Assembly: GCF_002879865.1 (NCBI RefSeq)
Contig: NZ_PNXY01000001.1
Location: 372,001 to 436,000, forward strand
Source: Paraburkholderia rhynchosiae
Lineage (GTDB): Bacteria; Pseudomonadota; Gammaproteobacteria; Burkholderiales; Burkholderiaceae
Reading direction: 5' to 3'
Length of the DNA: 64,000 bases
Shown here: one piece after another, positions 58,389 through 64,000 of the stretch
Layout of the letters: every line of letters starts with the position of its first letter
Position numbering within the stretch: the stretch's first letter is position 1
Position numbers and translations under genes: made by a program
The notes under the pieces: generated by a model
Told to the model about the DNA's origin: nothing
The model's database searches: none
What the model saw: only the letters and a program-made list of their open reading frames with translations

Positions 58389-59273
58389 ATGAGCGAAACA
58401 CACGTCTCTTCATCTTCGTCCTCCGGCTTGTCCGCCACAGCGCCCCGCGGTTCGCAGCAAGACCAGCCACGCGCCTTCCGCGTCGCTGCGCTGCAAATGG
58501 TGAGCACGCCCGATCGCGAGCGAAATCTGGCCGATGCGGAGCGCCTGATCGGCGAAGCCGCGGCCGATGGCGCGCAACTCGTCCTCTTGCCCGAATACTT
58601 CTGCTTCATGGGTTTCAAGGACACGGACAAGCTCACCGTGCGCGAGGCCTATCGCGACGGCCCGATCCAGCGCTTTCTCGCGGACGCCGCGCGCCGCCAC
58701 AAGCTGTGGGTGATCGGCGGCACGCTGCCGATCACGGCGCCCGAAGCGTCGCGCGTGTTGAACACCACGCTGGTGTTCGACCCGCAGGGCAACGAGGCGG
58801 CGCGCTACGACAAGATCCATTTGTTCAACTTCGAAAAAGGCGAGGAATCGTTCGACGAGGCGCGCACCATCTGCCCCGGCGGCGAGGTCCGCACCTTCGA
58901 GGCGCCGTTCGGCCGCGTGGGTCTGTCGGTCTGCTACGATCTGCGCTTTCCCGAACTCTACCGGCGCATGGGCGATTGCGCGCTGATCGTGGTGCCGTCG
59001 GCGTTCACTTACACGACTGGCCGCGCGCATTGGGAAATGCTGCTGCGCGCCCGCGCAGTCGAGAACCAGTGCTACGTGCTGGCCGCGGCGCAAGGCGGCA
59101 AACATGAGAATGGCCGCCGCACCTGGGGCCACAGTATGCTGATCGACCCGTGGGGCGAGGTCGTCGCGGTGCGCGACGAAGGCGCCGGCGTGGTCGCGGG
59201 CACGCTCGAGCGCGCGCGCATCGACGAAGTGCGGCAGAGCCTGCCCGCCTGGCGTCATCGGGTGCTGACTTAA
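58389..59273 (+). CDS. Carbon-nitrogen hydrolase (Nit1-like, probable deaminated glutathione amidase)
   Basis: 294 residues, nitrilase superfamily. The Glu-Lys-Cys triad is visible: LVLLPEYFCFMGFKDTDKLT (Glu), EAARYDKIHLFNFEKGEESF (Lys) and VGLSVCYDLRFPELYRRMGD (Cys). Sequence is closest in style to Nit1/YafV branch proteins that repair deaminated glutathione; other omega-amidases are possible. The first 25 residues are Ser/Ala-rich. It lies between yhdP and tldD. Confidence 0.88.
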   Translation: MSETHVSSSSSSGLSATAPRGSQQDQPRAFRVAALQMVSTPDRERNLADAERLIGEAAADGAQLVLLPEYFCFMGFKDTDKLTVREAYRDGPIQRFLADAARRHKLWVIGGTLPITAPEASRVLNTTLVFDPQGNEAARYDKIHLFNFEKGEESFDEARTICPGGEVRTFEAPFGRVGLSVCYDLRFPELYRRMGDCALIVVPSAFTYTTGRAHWEMLLRARAVENQCYVLAAAQGGKHENGRRTWGHSMLIDPWGEVVAVRDEGAGVVAGTLERARIDEVRQSLPAWRHRVLT

Positions 59274-59360
59274 AAGTGACATTGAAACTGCGGCGTCTCT
59301 CACTCATATAGTGACGGTGGCGCTAACCGAATCCTTCGTATCGAGCAGAACATACTTCGC

Positions 59361-60827
59361 ATGAACATCATCGAACCCGGTATCCGTAATCTCGCCACCG
59401 CCAAGGACATCCTCCTGACGCCCTATGGTCTCGACGAATCCCTGCTCACCCGCACGCTCGCCGAAATCTTCACGCATCGCGTGGACTATGCGGACCTATA
59501 TTTCCAGGCCACGCGCAGCGAAGCATGGAGTCTCGAAGAAGGCATCGTGAAGTCGGGCAGTTTCAGTATCGACCAGGGCGTCGGCGTGCGCGCCGTGTCG
59601 GGCGACCGCACGGCTTTTGCATACTCGGACGACCTGTCGCCCGAAGCGATTCGCCAGGCGGCCATCGCCACGCGCTCGATCGCCAAGGCAGGCGGCGGCA
59701 AGCAGAAGATCAAGGTGGCTTCATCGCTGACCGGCATTGCCGGGCGCGATTTGTATCTGCCCGCCGATCCGCTGCATTCGCTCGACGCGACCGCCAAGGT
59801 CAAGCTGCTCGAGCGTGTCGAACAGATGGCGCGCGGCCGCGATCCGCGCATCCAGCAAGTGATGGCCGGCCTCGCCGGCGAATACGACGTCGTGCTGGTG
59901 GCGCGCAGCGACGGCGGCTTTGCGGCGGATATCCGTCCGCTCGTGCGCGTGTCGGTCACGGTGATCGCCGAGCAGAACGGCCGCCGCGAGATCGGCAGCG
60001 GCGGCGGTGGTGGCCGCTTCGACTACAGCTATTTCACCGACGAAGTGCTGTCGCGCTACGTCGACGACGCGGTGCATGCGGCACTCGTTAACCTCGAAGC
60101 GCGCCCCGCTCCGGCCGGCGCGATGACCGTTGTGCTCGGACCGGGCTGGCCCGGCGTGTTGCTGCACGAAGCAATCGGCCACGGGCTCGAAGGCGACTTC
60201 AACCGCAAGGGCTCGTCGGCGTTCGCGGGGCGCATCGGCGAGCGGGTCGCGGCCAAGGGCGTGACTGTCGTCGACGACGGCACGCTGCCGAATCGCCGCG
60301 GCTCGCTCAACATCGACGACGAAGGCAATCCGACGCAATGCACGACGCTGATCGAAGACGGCATTCTGAAGGGCTACATCCAGGACACGCTCAATGCGCG
60401 TCTGATGAAGATGCCGGTCACGGGCAACGCGCGCCGTGAGTCGTACGCGGCGCTGCCCATGCCGCGCATGACCAACACCTACATGCTCAACGGCGACAAG
60501 GACCCGCAGGAAATCATCGAGTCCGTGAAGAACGGCTTGTATGCGGTGAATTTCGGCGGCGGCCAGGTTGACATCACGAATGGCAAGTTCGTGTTCTCGG
60601 CCTCCGAGGCGTACATGATCGAAGACGGCAAGATCACTTACCCGGTCAAGGGCGCGACGCTGATCGGCAGCGGGCCGGAATCGCTCAAGTTTGTCAGCAT
60701 GATCGGCAACGACATGAAGCTCGATTCGGGCGTCGGCGTGTGCGGCAAGGAAGGCCAGAGCGTGCCGGTGGGCGTCGGTCAGCCGACGCTACGGATCGAC
60801 CGGATGACGGTCGGCGGTACGGCCTGA
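59361..60827 (+). CDS. tldD: Metalloprotease TldD
   Basis: 488 residues. Zinc-protease signature [20 protein letters not shown] (HExxxH), N-terminal domain [20 protein letters not shown], and C-terminal [20 protein letters not shown] with [13 protein letters not shown]. TldD forms a complex with TldE/PmbA that degrades unfolded peptides and processes microcin/CcdA; tldE is not in the window. Start ATG 59361. Confidence 0.97.
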   Translation: MNIIEPGIRNLATAKDILLTPYGLDESLLTRTLAEIFTHRVDYADLYFQATRSEAWSLEEGIVKSGSFSIDQGVGVRAVSGDRTAFAYSDDLSPEAIRQAAIATRSIAKAGGGKQKIKVASSLTGIAGRDLYLPADPLHSLDATAKVKLLERVEQMARGRDPRIQQVMAGLAGEYDVVLVARSDGGFAADIRPLVRVSVTVIAEQNGRREIGSGGGGGRFDYSYFTDEVLSRYVDDAVHAALVNLEARPAPAGAMTVVLGPGWPGVLLHEAIGHGLEGDFNRKGSSAFAGRIGERVAAKGVTVVDDGTLPNRRGSLNIDDEGNPTQCTTLIEDGILKGYIQDTLNARLMKMPVTGNARRESYAALPMPRMTNTYMLNGDKDPQEIIESVKNGLYAVNFGGGQVDITNGKFVFSASEAYMIEDGKITYPVKGATLIGSGPESLKFVSMIGNDMKLDSGVGVCGKEGQSVPVGVGQPTLRIDRMTVGGTA

Positions 60828-60859
60828 AAGTAAGCAATCGCATATTTCGTGCATGCAAC

Positions 60860-60883
60860 GCGGGAAATATGCGGTTTTCCCGC
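60860..60883 (+). terminator. Probable terminator after tldD
   Basis: GCGGGAAA (60860-60867) and TTTCCCGC (60876-60883), loop TATGCGGT, followed by ATTTT. A second, exclusive hairpin (60839-60848 CGCATATTTC with 60864-60873 GAAATATGCG) overlaps it. Confidence 0.7.
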
Positions 60884-60901
60884 ATTTTCCAGCGGTACAG
60901 C

Positions 60902-60930
60902 TTGCCAACCGAGCTTGCCCGGGTTATAAA
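60902..60930 (+). promoter_or_regulatory. Sigma-70 promoter of the aroG leader
   Basis: TTGCCA (60902-60907), 17-base spacer, TATAAA (60925-60930). The predicted start is near 60937, which puts the peptide start at about position +31 and leaves a leader of about 230 bases ahead of aroG. Confidence 0.75.
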
Positions 60931-60967
60931 GTCAGTCACCCTCTTTGACCAGCGACCCCATTTCGCC

Positions 60968-61036
60968 ATGTCCGCCAAGTTTTACTTTTACTTTTTCTGG
61001 TATCTCAGACCGCTGGCGGATCGAGAGGGGTGTTAG
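60968..61036 (+). CDS. Candidate aromatic-rich leader peptide of aroG
   Basis: A 22-codon frame from ATG 60968 to TAG 61034-61036. Residues 5-12 are FYFYFFWY, eight aromatic residues in a row that cover all three aromatic amino acids, encoded by TTT TAC TTT TAC TTT TTC TGG TAT. The rest is LRPLADREGC. No strong ribosome-binding site is seen upstream, and no other function is apparent. It lies between a promoter and a terminator hairpin upstream of DAHP synthase, the arrangement of a ribosome-controlled attenuator. The pairing that would link them is described under the findings. Confidence 0.75.
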   Translation: MSAKFYFYFFWYLRPLADREGC

Positions 61037-61062
61037 TGCACGCAGGACACCGAGAATTCCCG

Positions 61063-61094
61063 AAAAACCGCCAGCGAGTCTGGCGGTTTTTTTT
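61063..61094 (+). terminator. Attenuator terminator in the aroG leader
   Basis: AAAAACCGCCAG (61063-61074) and CTGGCGGTTTTT (61080-61091), loop CGAGT, with the U-run extending to 61094. It sits 26 bases after the leader stop codon and 76 bases before aroG. Its 5' arm is complementary to 61011-61019 inside the leader frame. Confidence 0.88.
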
Positions 61095-61170
61095 CGCCTT
61101 ACGTCTTTGAACATTTTGTTTTGCACGCGCCGCCGCGCAAACACGCTACGAACCGATTCAGGAGAACAAC

Positions 61171-62244
61171 ATGCCCCCGCACAACACCGACGATGTCCGC
61201 ATTCGCGAATTGAAAGAACTCACGCCGCCCGCTCATCTGATCCGCGAATTCGCCTGCGACGAAACGGTGTCCGACGTGATCTACAACTCGCGCACAGCCA
61301 TGCATCGCATTCTGCACGGCATGGATGACCGGTTGATCGTGATCATCGGGCCCTGCTCGATTCACGATACGAAAGCGGCAATAGAGTATGCCGGCCGTCT
61401 CGTCGAACTGCGCAAGCGCTTCGCGGGCGAACTTGAAGTCGTGATGCGTGTGTACTTCGAAAAGCCGCGCACGACGGTGGGCTGGAAGGGTCTCATCAAC
61501 GACCCGCATATGGACAACAGCTTCAAGATCAACGAAGGCCTGCGTACCGCGCGTGAGCTGCTGCTGCGCATCAACGAACTCGGCCTGCCGGCCGGCACCG
61601 AATACCTCGACATGATCAGCCCGCAGTACATCGCCGATCTGATCTCGTGGGGTGCAATCGGCGCGCGGACCACCGAATCGCAAGTGCACCGTGAACTCGC
61701 TTCGGGTCTATCGTGCCCGGTCGGCTTCAAGAACGGCACGGACGGCAACGTGAAGATCGCCGTCGACGCCATCAAGGCCGCTTCGCAGCCGCACCATTTC
61801 CTGTCGGTCACGAAGGGTGGGCATTCGGCGATCGTATCGACGGCCGGCAACGAGGATTGCCACATCATCCTGCGCGGCGGCAAGACGCCGAATTACGACG
61901 CGGACAGCGTGAATGTCGCGTGCTCGGACATCGGCAAGGCCGGTCTTGCGGCGCGTCTGATGATCGACGCGAGCCACGCGAACAGCTCGAAAAAGCACGA
62001 GAACCAGATTCCGGTGTGCGCAGACATCGGGCATCAAATTGGTTCGGGCGACGAACGAATTGTCGGCGTGATGGTGGAATCGCACCTGGTGGCGGGCCGT
62101 CAGGACTTGCAGGAAGGCTGCTCTCTGACGTACGGCCAGAGCATCACCGACGCGTGCATCGGCTGGGAGGAAAGCGTTGCCGTGCTGGAAGGTCTCGCGG
62201 AGGCGGTCAAGCAGCGGCGCGTGGCGCGCGGAAGCGGCAACTGA
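61171..62244 (+). CDS. aroG: 3-deoxy-7-phosphoheptulonate synthase (DAHP synthase, class I)
   Basis: A 357-residue enzyme that condenses phosphoenolpyruvate and erythrose-4-phosphate, the entry to the shikimate pathway. VIIGPCSIHDTKAAIEYAGR, MRVYFEKPRTTVGWKGLIND, ISWGAIGARTTESQVHRELA, VGFKNGTDGNVKIAVDAI and IDASHANSSKKHENQ are signature stretches. AGGAGAACAAC precedes the ATG. Allosteric inhibitor (Phe, Tyr or Trp type) cannot be told by eye. It lies downstream of a leader peptide and terminator. Confidence 0.97.
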   Translation: MPPHNTDDVRIRELKELTPPAHLIREFACDETVSDVIYNSRTAMHRILHGMDDRLIVIIGPCSIHDTKAAIEYAGRLVELRKRFAGELEVVMRVYFEKPRTTVGWKGLINDPHMDNSFKINEGLRTARELLLRINELGLPAGTEYLDMISPQYIADLISWGAIGARTTESQVHRELASGLSCPVGFKNGTDGNVKIAVDAIKAASQPHHFLSVTKGGHSAIVSTAGNEDCHIILRGGKTPNYDADSVNVACSDIGKAGLAARLMIDASHANSSKKHENQIPVCADIGHQIGSGDERIVGVMVESHLVAGRQDLQEGCSLTYGQSITDACIGWEESVAVLEGLAEAVKQRRVARGSGN

Positions 62245-62286
62245 TCGTCGTTCGCCTGCATCGTTGCGCGATGCAGTTTGCGCAAG

Positions 62287-62315
62287 AAAAACCCGGCTCG
62301 AGAGGCCGGGTTTTT
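62287..62315 (+). terminator. Intrinsic terminator of aroG
   Basis: AAAAACCCGGC / GCCGGGTTTTT, an 11-bp perfect stem with a 7-base loop and a U-run, 43 bases after the aroG stop. Confidence 0.92.
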
Positions 62316-62430
62316 CGTTTATTGGCCGAATGGATGAATGGTGCTCAACGGGCAGAAGTTGGCACCGCACGACAGGCTGATTGCCGAGACGCGGTATCGC
62401 GCCATCGTTAATGATAGGAAACCTTAACAA

Positions 62431-62763
62431 ATGACGATCGACACCAAAATTCGTCACGTGACAAAGCCCGGCGCGAACGTGTTCCTCGAACTGGGCTTTT
62501 TCGCCGATGAGGCTAAGCGCCTGCACGCCGCGTCGCAAAAGCAGATCAACGACACGCGGTTGCTCAAAGAGCAGCTCATGACCGAACTATCCAGCTGGAT
62601 CGAGCAGCATCACCTGAAACAGACGGAAGCCGCCGAAATTCTCATGGTCTCGCGCCCGCGCGTGTCGGACGTGGTCAACAAGAAAACCACCAGGTTCACC
62701 ATCGACACGCTGGTCGAAATGCTGAGCCGGATCGGCAAGCCGGTCACGTTGGCGGTCGGATAG
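62431..62763 (+). CDS. Xre-family DNA-binding protein (HigA/antitoxin-like, orphan)
   Basis: 110 residues; HTH_XRE domain at the C-terminal half: SSWIEQHHLKQTEAAEILMV, SRPRVSDVVNKKTTRFTIDT and EMLSRIGKPVTLAV. This domain occurs in HigA-type antitoxins and phage-like regulators. No toxin gene is found before or after it. GTTAA-N12-TTAAC (62407-62428) directly upstream could be its own operator. AGGA lies 11 bases before the ATG, a rather long spacing. Confidence 0.8.
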   Translation: MTIDTKIRHVTKPGANVFLELGFFADEAKRLHAASQKQINDTRLLKEQLMTELSSWIEQHHLKQTEAAEILMVSRPRVSDVVNKKTTRFTIDTLVEMLSRIGKPVTLAVG

Positions 62764-62855
62764 CACGTATATGGCTCGCGCGGGATGCGCCTCATTGCGC
62801 CTCATTGCGCGGCTTGCCATGCATCGGCTGCTTTTCGACGGCTGCCGGACGACTG

Positions 62856-64000
62856 TTACTCAACCGCGCCCGAACCGAACACTTCAGTATGAATCCGCGC
62901 TGCGTCCACGCCGAGCGCTGCGAGCGCATCACTCTGCGCGCGCATGAAAGGCACCGGTCCGCAAATGTAGTAGTCGGCGTCCGGCACGATGATCCGATCG
63001 GCGATTTTCGTCACGTCGAGGCGGCCCTCGAAATCGTAGTCGACACCTTGCCGGTCGCCCGTCTCGACCGCCTCGTAGGACACGGCGCGCGTTAAGTTGG
63101 AATGCGCCGCTACGGTCTCGTTGAGCCACTGCCGGAACGCATGCACGCGGCTGTTTCGGCATGCGTGCACGAAGGTGACGCTCCGCTCACTTCCGTCGGC
63201 GACTAAGGTTGAGAGCATGGAGGTCATCGGCGTTACGCCCACGCCACCGCTCATCAGCACGACCGGCGTGGTCTTCTTCCGATCGAGCGTGAAGTCGCCC
63301 ATCGGTGCACTCACATGCACGACCGCACCCTCTTCCACACCAGCGTGCAGCAGGTTCGACACATGGCCAGGCGCGGCATCTTCGCGACCGTCTTCGCGCT
63401 TCACAGAAATGCGCAGCCACTTGCCATGCGGCGCGTCCGACATGCTGTACTGACGCGGCTGATCGACGCCGAGTTTGTCGACAAAGCGCTTCACGCTCAC
63501 GTACTGACCGGGTTCGAAGTCGCACGCCGCCGAGCCGTCGGCGGGGGTCAGGTAGAAGGAAGTGATCTCGTCGCTCTCCACTTGCTTGCGCGCCACCTTG
63601 AACGGGCGGAAGCCGCTCCATGCCGCGCCCTCGTACAGTTTCGCCTCCGTGCCGACGAAGATATTGGCGAGCTGCCCATACGCGACTTCCCACGCGTCCA
63701 GCGTGGGCTGATCGACCGCGTCACCAAGCACGTCGACAATCGCACCCAGCAGATGGCGGCCGACAATCGGATAGTGCTCGGGCCGAATATTCAGGCTCGC
63801 GTGCTTATTGGCGATCCGTGAGACGGTCGGGCCGAGCGCGCCCAGATTGTCGATGTTGGCCGCGTATGCATACACGGCACGGGCGAGCGTTTCCGGCTGG
63901 TTGCCGCTCTGCTGATGCGTCTGGTTGAACAGATTCTTCAGCTCGGGATGGTGCGCGAACATGCGCTTGTAGAAATGCCGGGTGATCGTGGTGCCATGTT
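62856..64000 (-). CDS. hmp: Flavohemoprotein (nitric oxide dioxygenase), 5' end outside window
   Basis: About 381 codons visible; the N-terminus lies beyond base 64000. Globin part ITRHFYKRMFAHHPELKNLF, QTHQQSGNQPETLARAVYAY, NKHASLNIRPEHYPIVGRHL (proximal haem His in this stretch), then the FAD domain (QPRQYSMSD, KRFVDKLG) and NAD domain (VVLMSGGVGVTPMTSMLSTL, YYICGPVPFMRAQSDALAAL). Converts NO to nitrate. Control by NsrR or NorR is common, but the promoter is not in view. Confidence 0.96.
   Translation of the reverse strand, partial: HGTTITRHFYKRMFAHHPELKNLFNQTHQQSGNQPETLARAVYAYAANIDNLGALGPTVSRIANKHASLNIRPEHYPIVGRHLLGAIVDVLGDAVDQPTLDAWEVAYGQLANIFVGTEAKLYEGAAWSGFRPFKVARKQVESDEITSFYLTPADGSAACDFEPGQYVSVKRFVDKLGVDQPRQYSMSDAPHGKWLRISVKREDGREDAAPGHVSNLLHAGVEEGAVVHVSAPMGDFTLDRKKTTPVVLMSGGVGVTPMTSMLSTLVADGSERSVTFVHACRNSRVHAFRQWLNETVAAHSNLTRAVSYEAVETGDRQGVDYDFEGRLDVTKIADRIIVPDADYYICGPVPFMRAQSDALAALGVDAARIHTEVFGSGAVE

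Noticed and set aside
55751..58636. 961-codon minus-strand frame opposite yhdP
   Set aside because: Arg-rich shadow of the yhdP reading frame without motifs or ribosome-binding site.
62338..62427. Short frame directly before the Xre gene, as a possible toxin end
   Set aside because: 29 codons with no toxin-like motif and a start inside the aroG terminator region; no support.
1..64000. CRISPR arrays, insertion sequences, prophage and integrase genes
   Set aside because: No repeat-spacer pattern, transposase or integrase motifs were seen anywhere in the window; the tRNA-Lys gene has no visible duplicated 3' end nearby.

Overview
This window is a stretch of core chromosome from a betaproteobacterium, most likely Paraburkholderia or Burkholderia. 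The evidence is the high GC content, the gene orders (ybgC-tolQRAB-pal-cpoB-tRNA-Lys; hda-HAD-pcnB-folK-dck-panB; grpE-thioredoxin-dnaK-dnaJ; glnE-yhdP-nit-tldD-aroG), a fused pabB-pabC gene and a homogentisate/glutaryl-CoA catabolic block. The genus is inferred from protein character; no database was searched. Almost all of the window is coding, with genes packed in small operons.

Layout. 1-2.2 kb: an aminotransferase running off the left edge, a decayed 2-hydroxyacid (D-lactate) dehydrogenase remnant, and a gene resembling plasmid fertility-inhibition factors. 2.2-4.5 kb: an enoyl-CoA hydratase/isomerase family enzyme and an MFS exporter. 4.5-10.6 kb: catabolism, with hmgA-fahA (tyrosine/homogentisate degradation), a degenerate EAL protein, and an IclR-type regulator divergent from gcdH. 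10.7-13.1 kb: a 1-Cys peroxiredoxin and a yqjD-yqjE-like membrane trio. 13.2-16.1 kb: a tightly coupled type IV pilus minor-pilin operon (fimT-pilV-pilW-pilX-pilin) with no pilY1. 16.3-19.3 kb: nrdR-glyA with a long, structured-looking leader, then an SDR dehydrogenase. 19.3-25.2 kb: the Tol-Pal envelope operon, closed by a terminator and followed by tRNA-Lys with its own consensus promoter. 25.4-27.2 kb: an orphan membrane protein, a broken mscS-type channel gene and a DedA protein. 27.4-38.0 kb: mutL-miaA, purM, a PerM transporter, then hda, a HAD phosphatase, pcnB, folK, a deoxynucleoside kinase and panB. 38.1-48 kb: pabBC, the dnaJ/dnaK/thioredoxin/grpE chaperone set with recognisable sigma-32 promoters, hslR, hemH and hrcA. 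48-62.3 kb: nadK, recN, glnE, yhdP, nit, tldD and aroG. 62.4-64 kb: an Xre-type DNA-binding protein and a flavohemoprotein running off the right edge.

The most interesting signal lies upstream of aroG (DAHP synthase, the entry to aromatic amino-acid synthesis). A 22-codon open frame contains eight consecutive aromatic codons, Phe-Tyr-Phe-Tyr-Phe-Phe-Trp-Tyr. It is followed by an intrinsic terminator whose 5' arm can pair instead with a nine-base stretch inside the peptide's own coding sequence. This has the architecture of a ribosome-mediated attenuator that could read Phe, Tyr and Trp together.

Other regulatory structure includes a perfect 8-bp palindrome upstream of hmgA, sigma-32 promoters of grpE and dnaK, a 14-bp perfect hairpin in the dnaK leader, and a symmetrical GGTAAAAT palindrome between purM and perM that supplies a -10-like hexamer to each strand.
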